Below are positions 43,184 to 51,157 of a stretch of DNA of 64,000 bases, piece by piece (within the stretch, counting starts at the first letter, position 1; each line of letters starts with the position of its first letter). The notes below the pieces were generated by a model. The model ran no database searches. It had not been told where the DNA came from and worked only from the letters and a program-made list of their open reading frames with translations. Made by a program: the position numbers and the translations under genes. The stretch comes from Verrucomicrobiota bacterium (lineage in GTDB: Bacteria > Verrucomicrobiota > Verrucomicrobiia > Chthoniobacterales > Chthoniobacteraceae), in NCBI GenBank assembly GCA_003402745.1, contig QQND01000001.1:26619-90618 (forward strand). The letters are read 5' to 3'.

Positions 43184-44740
43184 ATGAAAGCGCAACGCCT
43201 TCTCCTCTCCGTTCTCCTCGGAACCCTCCCCTCCACCTCCGCTCTGCTCTCGGTAGCGCGGGCCGAAACCCCAGACCCCGCAGAGGCCGAGTACTACAAG
43301 ATCACCACCTTTCCAACCCCTCCCGGGACCGCCCTAGAGGTCAGTTCAGTAGAGTTTCTTCCAGACGGCCGGGTCGCCATGGGCACACGCCGTGGCGAGG
43401 TGTGGATCGCTTCCAACGCCCAGAACGCGACCAACGCAGGGGTTTGGAATCCGAAAGAAATGAAGTATGAGGCCGATCCAGCGGCTCCGGCCAAAAACAG
43501 CGTGATCTACCAGCGGTTCGCCGAGGGGCAGCACGAGATTCTCGGGCTCGCCACCAAGGACGGCTGGTTGTACGCCACCAACCGGTACGAAGTGCTTCGC
43601 ATGAAGGATGAAACCGGCGCGGGCAAGGCGACTCGCTTTGAGACCGTCTGCGACAAGTGGGGGGTCAGCGGCGACTATCACGAGTACTCCTTCGGGTCGC
43701 GGTTTGACAAAAACGGGGATCTCTGGGTGCTCGCCTGCCTCACGGGTTCTTTTTCAAGCAAAACCCCATTTCGCGGGTGGGCGCTGCGGGTCAAACCCGA
43801 TGGCACGATGGTCCCCACCTGCAGTGGCGTGCGGTCCCCGGGGGGAGTGGGGTTTGACGCGGACGGCGAAGTTTATTACACGGACAATCAGGGGCCCTGG
43901 CACGGGGCGTGCACCCTCCAGCACCTCATTCCAGGAAGCTTCCAGGGGCATCCCGGCGGGAACCAGTGGTATGATTTGGCGCCAAACATGGGGCCGCGTC
44001 CTGTGGAACCGAACGATGCCAGCCGCATGGTCCTTGAGCGCGAACGGGTGAAAGAACTCGTGCCGCCGGCGGTGTACATGGTGTACGGCCCGGGTAAAAT
44101 CGGGAATTCCTCCACAGCCGTGGTGTGCGACCTAAGCGCGGGCAAGTTTGGCCCGTTTGCAAAGCAGATTTTCATCCCCGACCAAAGTCATTCCAACATC
44201 TCCCGCGTGTATCTGGAAACCGTTAACGGCGTCAAACAAGGCGTTGTTTTCCCCTTCTTGAAGGGGCTCCGTTCCGGACCGATCGGCGCCCGTATGGGAA
44301 GCGACGGCAAGTTTTTTGTCGGCGGCTCGGACCGCGGCTGGGGAGCCAAAGGTGGACAGCCCTTCGCCTTTGAACGCGTAGACTGGACCGGGAAAGTTCC
44401 GTTTGAGGTCCATGAAATGCACGCCAAGCCCGATGGGTTTGAACTGACCTTCACTGAACCGGTGGATCCAGTGACGGCAGGCAACCCTGCAAGTTATTCG
44501 GCGAGGGAATTTACGTACATTTATCAGGCAAAGTACGGCAGTCCCGAGGTGGACGACGTCTGGCCAAAGATTGAAAAAATCGACGTGGCCAAGGACGGAA
44601 AGTCGGTTCGTCTCAAGTTCGACGTGCTTACCAAGGGGCACATTCACGAACTCCATCTGGACGGCGTCCGTTCAGCCAAAGGCAGCCCAGTGCTGCATCC
44701 GGTGGCTTACTACACGCTGAACGAGATTCCTGCGAAATAA
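43184..44740 (+). CDS. Secreted glucose/sorbosone-dehydrogenase-like beta-propeller protein
   Basis: A 518-residue exported protein with signal peptide (QRLLLSVLLGTLPSTSALLSVARAE). The main part is a six-bladed propeller resembling PVC membrane-bound dehydrogenases (VEFLPDGRVAMGTRRGEVWIAS, LGLATKDGWLYATNRYEVLRMKD, YHEYSFGSRFDKNGDLWVLACLTGSF, VRSPGGVGFDADGEVYYTDNQGPW, GNSSTAVVCDLSAGKFGPF, GMGSDGKFFVGGSDRGWG-like). PQQ ligands cannot be assigned, and no CxxCH haem motif is visible, so electron transfer would have to use the adjacent copper protein. The C-terminus has a strand-rich domain (VHEMHAKPDGFELTFTEPVDPVTAGN). A good intrinsic terminator follows the stop. Confidence 0.8.
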   Translation: MKAQRLLLSVLLGTLPSTSALLSVARAETPDPAEAEYYKITTFPTPPGTALEVSSVEFLPDGRVAMGTRRGEVWIASNAQNATNAGVWNPKEMKYEADPAAPAKNSVIYQRFAEGQHEILGLATKDGWLYATNRYEVLRMKDETGAGKATRFETVCDKWGVSGDYHEYSFGSRFDKNGDLWVLACLTGSFSSKTPFRGWALRVKPDGTMVPTCSGVRSPGGVGFDADGEVYYTDNQGPWHGACTLQHLIPGSFQGHPGGNQWYDLAPNMGPRPVEPNDASRMVLERERVKELVPPAVYMVYGPGKIGNSSTAVVCDLSAGKFGPFAKQIFIPDQSHSNISRVYLETVNGVKQGVVFPFLKGLRSGPIGARMGSDGKFFVGGSDRGWGAKGGQPFAFERVDWTGKVPFEVHEMHAKPDGFELTFTEPVDPVTAGNPASYSAREFTYIYQAKYGSPEVDDVWPKIEKIDVAKDGKSVRLKFDVLTKGHIHELHLDGVRSAKGSPVLHPVAYYTLNEIPAK

Positions 44741-44759
44741 GCGGTGCCAAGGAGTAGGA

Positions 44760-44797
44760 GAGTCGCTCCGGCGCAATGCCACGGAGCGGCTCTTTTC
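44760..44797 (+). terminator. Rho-independent terminator after the sugar-dehydrogenase-like gene
   Basis: An 11-pair stem, GAGTCGCTCCG with CGGAGCGGCTC (one G-U pair), has an 11-base loop and is followed at once by TTTT. It ends the copper-protein/dehydrogenase transcript 20 bases after the stop codon. Confidence 0.75.
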
Positions 44798-44822
44798 TGC
44801 GGCCCGCCCTTGCGATCCCTCC

Positions 44823-44838
44823 TAGAATAATCTATATT
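44823..44838 (+). promoter_or_regulatory. Candidate -10 region for the zinc peptidase gene
   Basis: TAGAAT (44823-44828) and TATATT (44833-44838) both resemble the -10 hexamer and sit 29-44 bases upstream of the ATG at 44867, between the preceding terminator and the gene. No clear -35 hexamer was found. Confidence 0.35.
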
Positions 44839-44866
44839 GCGGGCGTGTTTTGAACGCGTCCTTTTT

Positions 44867-45556
44867 ATGACCGTTTTACTTCTCTTCGCGGCAACCCTGT
44901 CTCTTTCTCTGTGGGCCATGTGGCGGGTCAAGTCGGTTTATAACCACTACAGCCTCATTCCTGCATCCTCTGGGGCGACGGGCGCTGCCGTAGCGGATTC
45001 CATTCTCAGACGGGCTGGGATTTTTGATGTCGAGATCCTCGAATTCGACGAAAATTTGGGCGACCACTACGACCCAACAAAAAAGCGCCTTGTCCTCTCC
45101 TCCCAGAACTTCCACGGCACCTCGCTCGCCGCGATTGGGGTCTCCGCCCACGAATGCGGGCACGCCATCCAGCACAAGCTCGCCTACGCCCCCCTCCAGT
45201 GGCGCATGGCGGCCGTCGGCGCCACCACCGTCGCCAACCAAATCCTCATGTGGCTCCCGTTGATCGGGGTTTTCAGCGGGTTGGTTCGCCCAAAGGCGGC
45301 GGCGTGGATCATGGCCGTGGCTTGGGGCGTGATCATGGCGTTTAATCTGGTCACATTGCCCGTGGAATTTGACGCCTCCAACCGGGCCAAACGCATTCTG
45401 GCGGACATGGGCTACGTGGGGACCCCTCAGGAAATGGAAGGCGTCCAGAAGACCTTGGATGCCGCAGGATGGACGTACGTCGCGGCGTTTGTGACGTCGC
45501 TAGGCTGGTTTCTATACCACTTGCTGCCGCTGCTTGGAGGCCGGCGAGAAGACTGA
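44867..45556 (+). CDS. Neutral zinc metallopeptidase, YugP family
   Basis: A 229-residue membrane protease of the DUF2265/YugP family. The N-terminal helix is TVLLLFAATLSLSLWAMWRV; the metal site is GVSAHECGHAIQHKLAY (HExxH), preceded by LSSQNFHGTSLAAI and followed by membrane helices (QILMWLPLIGVFSGL, WIMAVAWGVIMAFNLVTLP), then EFDASNRAKRILADMGYVGTPQEMEGVQKTLDAAGWTYVAAFVTSLGWFLYHLLPLL. The ATG at 44867 is used; the ORF-track start is a TTG 10 codons upstream that overlaps the candidate promoter. The natural substrate is unknown. Confidence 0.9.
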   Translation: MTVLLLFAATLSLSLWAMWRVKSVYNHYSLIPASSGATGAAVADSILRRAGIFDVEILEFDENLGDHYDPTKKRLVLSSQNFHGTSLAAIGVSAHECGHAIQHKLAYAPLQWRMAAVGATTVANQILMWLPLIGVFSGLVRPKAAAWIMAVAWGVIMAFNLVTLPVEFDASNRAKRILADMGYVGTPQEMEGVQKTLDAAGWTYVAAFVTSLGWFLYHLLPLLGGRRED

Positions 45557-45607
45557 AGTGTCGGGAGTTTCAGAGATTGCAGCGGGAGGAGAAAGCAGCT
45601 TGGAAAA

Positions 45608-45625
45608 CGGGCTTGCATCAGCCCG
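45608..45625. other. Hairpin between zinc peptidase and Rrf2 genes
   Basis: CGGGCT-TGCATC-AGCCCG is a perfect six-pair inverted repeat. There is no T-run after it, so it is either a weak terminator for the peptidase gene or part of the Rrf2 upstream region. TTGAAA follows at once and could be a -35 hexamer. Confidence 0.4.
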
Positions 45626-45668
45626 CTTGAAACCATACCAATTCTGTCTACTTACCGGATAACAGTAC

Positions 45669-46313
45669 ATGACTCTCACCAAAAAAGGCGAATATGCCCT
45701 CCGGGCAATGATCCAACTCGGCCTCGCCAAATCCCTGGGCAAGGCCCTCGTGCCCGTCTCCGAACTCGCTGAAAGCAACCGGCTGCCCCTGAAATTTGTC
45801 GAACGCATCCTGCTTGAACTCCGCGAGGCTGGTTACGTGGAGACACAGCGCGGAAAGCTGGGGGGCTACCAAATCGCCAAGTCCATGCACGACATCAAAA
45901 TGGGGGAACTGGTCCGGCTCATCGATGGCCGTCTCGCCCCCATCGCCTGCGCAAGCGAGACGGAATATTCGCGCTGCTCCTGCCCTGACGAAGAACATTG
46001 CGGCCTGCGCATGCTGATGGTGGACGTGCGCAACGCAATCTCGGACATTCTCGACCGGTACACCCTAGGGGATGTTGTGGAGGTCACCCTCCGCAAAATG
46101 CGCCAGGACAACGCCACCCTGCCCTTCATGCCCGAACCCGCGCCGTGCGCCCGACCGGGCCGCCGGATCGCCGACCCCGCCCAAGGCTTCCTCTCCCAGC
46201 TTGGGATCCGGTCCGTCCTTTCGGATGGCGATTCCAGCGAAGAAACCCTCGAGGAGGAGCCCCGCGAGCGAGGCCCCTCAGGCCCGGTTCGCGCTCTGAA
46301 ACCCAAAAACTGA
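45669..46313 (+). CDS. Rrf2 family transcriptional regulator, likely sulfur-responsive
   Basis: A 214-residue winged-helix regulator of the Rrf2 (IscR/CymR/NsrR) family. DNA-binding part: [62 protein letters not shown] cysteine group, [23 protein letters not shown], lies at the position where IscR binds an Fe-S cluster, but it has four Cys (C-x8-C-x-C-x5-C), not the exact IscR pattern. The last 60 residues are an unusual Pro/Glu/Arg-rich tail. It lies directly upstream of the cysTWA operon in the same direction, which makes it the likely regulator of sulfate uptake (as CymR-like proteins are). Confidence 0.88.
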   Translation: MTLTKKGEYALRAMIQLGLAKSLGKALVPVSELAESNRLPLKFVERILLELREAGYVETQRGKLGGYQIAKSMHDIKMGELVRLIDGRLAPIACASETEYSRCSCPDEEHCGLRMLMVDVRNAISDILDRYTLGDVVEVTLRKMRQDNATLPFMPEPAPCARPGRRIADPAQGFLSQLGIRSVLSDGDSSEETLEEEPRERGPSGPVRALKPKN

Positions 46314-46339
46314 AGCGACCAAGCTGAAGCCAAAAAAGC

Positions 46340-46382
46340 CCCTCCGCTGGACCGGTGGAGGGAATACAGCGAGAGTTTTTTT
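46340..46382 (+). promoter_or_regulatory. Leader hairpin and T-run before the cysT start
   Basis: CCCTCC and GGAGGG flank an 11-base loop (46340-46362); 13 bases later a seven-T run ends immediately before the cysT ATG. The distance is too great for a standard terminator, but the leader between the Rrf2 stop and the transport operon is short and structured. Confidence 0.3.
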
Positions 46383-46383
46383 C

Positions 46384-47214
46384 ATGCAAGCTAAGCGGCC
46401 GCGCAGCATTTTACCGGGGTTCGGGTTAAGCCTAGGGTTCACCTTGGCTTACTTAGGGCTTGTGGTTCTTTTTCCACTACTGATGGTTTTTGTGAAGGCC
46501 TCAGGGCTGGGTTGGCGGGGCATTTTTGAAGCGCTCTGGACCAGCCGCGTCTGGGCGGCGTGCCGACTGAGTTTCGGGCTGTCCATCATCGCCGGGCTGC
46601 TCAATGGGGTCTTCGGCCTGCTCATCGCCTGGGTCCTCACTCGCTACACATTCCCAGGCCGCCGCTTTCTCGAAGCCTCCGTAGATCTTCCCTTCGCCAT
46701 GCCCACTGCCGTGGCCGGGATCGCGCTCACGACCCTGTACGCGCCCAACGGCTGGATCGGCTCCCTGCTGAAGCCGTACGACATCAAGGTGGCATTTGCG
46801 CCGCCGGGGATTTTGATCGCACTGGTGTTTATCGGCCTCCCGTTTGTGGTGCGGACCCTCCAGCCCGTGCTGGAGGATTTTGAAACCGCACAGGAAGAAG
46901 CGTCGGCGACCCTTGGCGCCACCCGCTGGCAGACCTTCCGGCGCGTGGTCTTCCCCCAGTTGGTTCCCGCGCTGATCACGGGGACGACGCTGGCTTTTGC
47001 CAGGGCGGTGGGTGAATACGGCTCGGTCGTGTTCATCGCAGGCAATATGCCAGGGAAGACGGAGATTCTGCCCCTGCTGATCATCACCAAACTTGAGCAA
47101 TACGATTACGAGGGCGCCACGGCTCTGGCGGCCATGATGCTGGTGGTCTCCTTTGTGCTGCTGCTTGTGATCAACTTTCTGCAGCGCAAAACCCTTGTCC
47201 GCAACGTCGCATGA
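46384..47214 (+). CDS. cysT: Sulfate/thiosulfate ABC transporter permease CysT
   Basis: A 276-residue inner-membrane permease subunit of the sulfate importer. Several helices are visible; the EAA loop that contacts the ATPase is [58 protein letters not shown], which is a close match to CysT (CysU) of other bacteria, as are [26 protein letters not shown] and [18 protein letters not shown]. Its last four bases overlap the cysW start (ATGA). It is preceded by the Rrf2 gene. No periplasmic binding protein gene (sbp or cysP) is seen in the operon. Confidence 0.93.
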   Translation: MQAKRPRSILPGFGLSLGFTLAYLGLVVLFPLLMVFVKASGLGWRGIFEALWTSRVWAACRLSFGLSIIAGLLNGVFGLLIAWVLTRYTFPGRRFLEASVDLPFAMPTAVAGIALTTLYAPNGWIGSLLKPYDIKVAFAPPGILIALVFIGLPFVVRTLQPVLEDFETAQEEASATLGATRWQTFRRVVFPQLVPALITGTTLAFARAVGEYGSVVFIAGNMPGKTEILPLLIITKLEQYDYEGATALAAMMLVVSFVLLLVINFLQRKTLVRNVA

Positions 47215-48050
47215 GTGTCCAAACCCGTTCCACTCAAGACCCCCTCTGGACACGCGTCCTACTCATCGGCTGCGCGGTGGGATTCTTGGCCGTGTTTCTG
47301 TTTGTGCCTCTGGCCCTCGTTTTTGCGGAAGCCTTCCGCAAAGGCATCAAGGTCTATGCAGACGCCGTGACGGAGGCCAACACCCTTTCCGCTATCTATC
47401 TGACGCTGACCGTGGCGCTGGTGTCCGTCCCTCTGAACGCGGTGTTTGGAGTCGGCGCCTCCTGGGCGATTGCGAAGTTTTCCTTCAAGGGAAAAAGCCT
47501 GTTACTCTCCCTGATCGACCTGCCCTTTGCCGTCTCCCCCGTGGTCTCTGGTCTGGTGTGGGTCCTGCTTTTTGGGGCGCGGGGGTTGTTTGGACCGTGG
47601 CTTCGGGAGCATGATTTGCAGATCATTTTCGCCGCACCAGGCATGATTTTGGCCACCGTTTTCGTCACTTTCCCCTTTGTCGCCCGGGAGCTCATCCCGC
47701 TGATGCAGGCCCAGGGAAACGACCAGGAATACGCGGCCTTAAGCCTGGGAGCCTCGGGCTGGCAAACCTTCCGCCGCGTTACACTTCCCAACATCAAATG
47801 GGCGCTTTTCTACGGAATCATCCTGTGTAACGCTCGCGCCATGGGTGAGTTCGGTGCTGTTTCTGTGGTCTCCGGCCACATCCGCGGCGAAACCAATACG
47901 CTCCCCCTGCACGTCGAGGTGCTTTACAACGAATACAACTCCGCCGCCGCCTTCGCCTGCGCCTCCATCCTGAGCGTGCTCGGCCTGCTGACCCTCGCGC
48001 TTAAAACCTTTATTGAATGGCGCGTCGGGTTGAGGCGCCAAAAACACTGA
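47211..48050 (+). CDS. cysW: Sulfate/thiosulfate ABC transporter permease CysW
   Basis: A 279-residue second permease subunit that pairs with CysT. Typical CysW segments are [105 protein letters not shown] (EAA loop) and [35 protein letters not shown]. It is translationally coupled to cysT, and the cysA ATG lies 5 bases downstream. Confidence 0.93.
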   Translation: MSVQTRSTQDPLWTRVLLIGCAVGFLAVFLFVPLALVFAEAFRKGIKVYADAVTEANTLSAIYLTLTVALVSVPLNAVFGVGASWAIAKFSFKGKSLLLSLIDLPFAVSPVVSGLVWVLLFGARGLFGPWLREHDLQIIFAAPGMILATVFVTFPFVARELIPLMQAQGNDQEYAALSLGASGWQTFRRVTLPNIKWALFYGIILCNARAMGEFGAVSVVSGHIRGETNTLPLHVEVLYNEYNSAAAFACASILSVLGLLTLALKTFIEWRVGLRRQKH

Positions 48051-48055
48051 CTCTC

Positions 48056-49045
48056 ATGTCCATCGTTGTTCAAAATCTGCGCCGTACTTTTGGCACCTTT
48101 CAGGCCTTGCGCGGCATCAATCTGGAAATCGCCGACCACCAGCTCGTCGCTTTGCTGGGCCCCTCGGGTTCCGGAAAAACCACCCTCTTGCGCATCATCG
48201 GCGGCTTGGATTTTCCGGACTCCGGCCAGGGCAGCGTCGTCATCAACGAGGAGGACGTCACCGACCGTCCCGCTGCCGAGCGCAAGGCAGGGTTTGTTTT
48301 CCAGCATTACGCCCTCTTTAACCACCTGAGTGTTTTTGAAAACGTGGCCTTCGGGTTGGAAGTGCGGCCTCAAAAAATACGCCCCGGCAAAGACGCCATT
48401 CGCGACCGCGTGCTGGAACTACTGCGGCTCGTCCAGCTCCAAGGGCTCGAGCAGCGCCTCCCCTCGGAGCTCTCCGGCGGCCAGCGCCAGCGAGTGGCTC
48501 TCGCGCGCGCCCTCGCCATCGACCCCAAGGTGTTACTGCTGGATGAACCCTTCGGCGCGCTGGACGCAAAGGTGCGCAAGGACCTGCGCCGGTGGCTCCG
48601 GGCCTTCCACCGGGAAATCGGGGTCACCACCATTTTCGTCACCCACGACCAGCAGGAAGCCTTGGAACTGGCGGACGTCGTTGTCGTCATGAACCAGGGC
48701 CAGATTGAGCAAATCGGCTCTCCCCAGCAGGTCTACGACCATCCCGCCACCCCCTTCGTTTATGAATTCCTCGGGGATGTGAACAAGGTGCGCAAACCGG
48801 GCCGACCCGACCTCTTTTACGTCCGCCCCCACGAAGTCCGCATCCTGTTTGCCGGCGATGCCGCGGCCGAACTTCACGCCACCATCGAACATCTCTTCGC
48901 CGCCGGCCCCAGCGCCCGGTTGACTCTGCGCCTTCAGGAATCCAGAGAAACCCTCGACGCGGACATCACCCGCCAGCAGTTGGAGGAAATGGGGCTCTCC
49001 GAGGGTGACGAGGTGGGTATACACCTCGCGTTGTCACGGTCCTGA
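48056..49045 (+). CDS. cysA: Sulfate/thiosulfate ABC transporter ATPase CysA
   Basis: A 329-residue ATPase that drives the CysTW importer. Walker [18 protein letters not shown], signature [15 protein letters not shown], Walker [25 protein letters not shown] and the switch His in [14 protein letters not shown]. The C-terminal extension ([19 protein letters not shown]...[34 protein letters not shown]) is the usual TOBE-like regulatory part of CysA. The [13 protein letters not shown] start is used; the ORF track begins 13 codons earlier within cysW. A terminator-like hairpin follows the stop. Confidence 0.93.
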   Translation: MSIVVQNLRRTFGTFQALRGINLEIADHQLVALLGPSGSGKTTLLRIIGGLDFPDSGQGSVVINEEDVTDRPAAERKAGFVFQHYALFNHLSVFENVAFGLEVRPQKIRPGKDAIRDRVLELLRLVQLQGLEQRLPSELSGGQRQRVALARALAIDPKVLLLDEPFGALDAKVRKDLRRWLRAFHREIGVTTIFVTHDQQEALELADVVVVMNQGQIEQIGSPQQVYDHPATPFVYEFLGDVNKVRKPGRPDLFYVRPHEVRILFAGDAAAELHATIEHLFAAGPSARLTLRLQESRETLDADITRQQLEEMGLSEGDEVGIHLALSRS

Positions 49046-49067
49046 CCGGGGGTTCCCCCCTTTTTTT
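49046..49067 (+). terminator. Terminator-like hairpin after cysA
   Basis: A G-run (49048-49052) faces a C-run (49055-49060), giving a short GC-only stem, followed by seven T residues. It begins directly after the cysA stop codon and should end the cysTWA transcript. Confidence 0.6.
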
Positions 49068-49171
49068 AGACAAAAATCTGCGCCCCTCTTGAGGCCTTTG
49101 AAGTGAACACCCCCGAAGGCGGACGCCCGTGCGATTGACTTCCCAGCGAGGCGTTCTATCGTGGCGACCAA

Positions 49172-50197
49172 GTGAATTCACCTTCTGAACTGGAGCCTCC
49201 GCTCGACAAAACCCTCGCCTTGAAACGGGCGTTCGAACCGATTGCAGAAGGTCTGCACCAGGTGGAGGAGCGCATCCGAGCACAGGCCCACGCCTTCGAC
49301 CCCGCAGTAGAACTCTATGTGGCCTATGCGATCGAAAGCCACGGCAAAAGACTGCGCCCTGCCCTGGCCCTGCTCGCCGGGGGAGCCACCGGCGCCATCC
49401 TCCCGCCGCATTCCGATTTGGCCGTCATTGTGGAGCTCATTCACGCCGCCACCCTCGTCCATGACGATATTCTCGACCATGCCGACCTCCGGCGCGGCCA
49501 GCCCACGGCTAACGCCAAATGGGGCAATTCACTAGCCGTGCTCCTCGGGGACTGCCTATTCGCCCACGCCCTCCGGCTTGCCTCCTCCTTTGAAGACACC
49601 CGAATCTGCCGACGCATCGCGGATGCCGCCAGCGAAGTCTGTTCCGGAGAAATCATACAAACCCAGCGCCGTTTCGATTTCAAACTCACCGTGCCTGATT
49701 ACTTCCGCATTCTGGAGATGAAAACAGGGGCGTTGTTCGCCGCAGCAACCCAACTGGGCGGACTCCTTAACGGCGCCTCCGAAGCGGCTCAAAAAGGCCT
49801 CTTCGACTTCGGGATGCGCCTGGGCACCGCCTACCAGATTTATGACGACTGCCTGGATCTAGCAGGCGACGAGGGTACGGTTGGAAAAACCCTCGGAAGC
49901 GACCTGCGTCGCGGCAAGCTGACGCTCCCCATCCTGCACCTCTTGAACACGAGTTCCACCGCGGAGCGCGAGCGCCTGGGGGAACTAATCTTGGAGGGAA
50001 ACGAGGATAAAATCCGGGGCCTGGTGGAGTCCACGATGGCCCGGAATGCTTTGCACTACGCCGTGAAAACAGGACGCCAGATGTTACAGGATGCACAAGA
50101 AGGCCTCGTGCACTTGGATGCTTCCGTGTACAAGGAATCTCTGTTTGGCCTTTGCGAGACTCTCGACGCAATGATCGCCCCCCTGGGCGAGGCCTAA
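49172..50197 (+). CDS. Polyprenyl diphosphate synthase (trans-prenyltransferase)
   Basis: A 341-residue all-helical enzyme that elongates isopentenyl diphosphate chains, probably for quinone or undecaprenyl-like carriers. The first aspartate-rich motif is LVHDDILDHADLRRGQPTAN (DDxxD, with RR after), and the second is YQIYDDCLDLAGDEGTVGKTLGSDLRRGKLTLP. GKRLRPALALL (Lys/Arg diphosphate binding) and MKTGALFAAATQLG are also typical. It starts with a GTG. Chain length cannot be assigned; octaprenyl or heptaprenyl synthase is most common. It would supply longer isoprenoids, and so relates to ispG and the cyclases in the window only in a general way. Confidence 0.9.
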   Translation: MNSPSELEPPLDKTLALKRAFEPIAEGLHQVEERIRAQAHAFDPAVELYVAYAIESHGKRLRPALALLAGGATGAILPPHSDLAVIVELIHAATLVHDDILDHADLRRGQPTANAKWGNSLAVLLGDCLFAHALRLASSFEDTRICRRIADAASEVCSGEIIQTQRRFDFKLTVPDYFRILEMKTGALFAAATQLGGLLNGASEAAQKGLFDFGMRLGTAYQIYDDCLDLAGDEGTVGKTLGSDLRRGKLTLPILHLLNTSSTAERERLGELILEGNEDKIRGLVESTMARNALHYAVKTGRQMLQDAQEGLVHLDASVYKESLFGLCETLDAMIAPLGEA

Positions 50198-50338
50198 CCC
50201 CCCCGCTTCGGCGAATCCGTTTGCCCCCTGGACGGGGCCTAATCAACGCGCTGGGTCGTTACTAATCTTCAGCACGGAGCAGGGGCTAATCTGAAAGGTA
50301 ATCGCCACTTTTCGCGGAGTTTCGTGCGATTTTAAGGT

Positions 50339-51034
50339 GTGGGAGCAGGCACGACCAAGGAAACAGAGGGGGGCGAACAGCCAAGGGAAAAAATCTTTGC
50401 CCAAGGCTTGGGCGCACTTTCCGATGGCGAGCTGCTCTCCATTCTGATCCGCACGGGGATTGTGGGTTTAAGCGCGGTGGAGTTGGGCCGGCAACTCCTC
50501 AAACGTTATGGCTCGCTGGGCGGGTTGAGCCGTTGCACCGCCAGCGAACTGGCAAAAGTCCGCGGGCTCAGTGATAACAAGGCGGTACAACTGGTGGCGG
50601 CCTTTGGACTGGCCTCCAGATTGAGCGCGGAGTGCGTGCGGCGCGAGCGCATCGACTCCCCCGAACGGGTCTTCCAGTTGCTGGGCATGGAAATGCGATT
50701 CCTCGCCAAAGAGTCGCTGCGGGTGGTGCTCCTCGATACACGCTATCAACTCATGCGCGTGGAGGAGGTTTCCAGAGGCACCGTGAATGAAAGCATCGCC
50801 CATCCTCGGGACATTTTCGGCCCCGTCCTCACCGCCGCCGCCTTCGCTTTTATTCTAGTTCACAACCATCCCTCGGGCGACCCCACTCCCAGCGAGGCGG
50901 ACCGGCGCCTGACCGCCCGGCTCACGGAGGCCTCCAAGCTGCTCCAAGTCCAGCTCTTGGACCATGTCATTCTGGGTTCGTCCGACAATGGCAGGAACCC
51001 CTGGTTTTCCTTCAAACAAATCGGAATGATCTGA
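50339..51034 (+). CDS. radC: RadC/UPF0758 family protein
   Basis: A 231-residue protein with a helix-hairpin-helix segment (LSRCTASELAKVRGLSDNKAVQLVAAFGL) and a JAMM/MPN metal-binding motif, VHNHPSGDPTPSEAD (HxHx7-D form). It starts with a GTG at 50339, following a stretch with a reasonable composition for a promoter but no clear hexamers. RadC was once linked to DNA repair; the current view is that the family's function is unsettled, and some members occur next to mobile elements, which are not seen here. Confidence 0.92.
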   Translation: MGAGTTKETEGGEQPREKIFAQGLGALSDGELLSILIRTGIVGLSAVELGRQLLKRYGSLGGLSRCTASELAKVRGLSDNKAVQLVAAFGLASRLSAECVRRERIDSPERVFQLLGMEMRFLAKESLRVVLLDTRYQLMRVEEVSRGTVNESIAHPRDIFGPVLTAAAFAFILVHNHPSGDPTPSEADRRLTARLTEASKLLQVQLLDHVILGSSDNGRNPWFSFKQIGMI

Positions 51035-51157
51035 GCCACACCAAGCTCCGGGCCGAAAAAAAACAGTGCTCCTTGAGCTTTCCCAGCCGCGCCCTCAAAG
51101 TCTCCAACGAGGCCGCAAACCCCTCCGGAAGGGGCTCCCCACCTTTCTCTTGTTATA

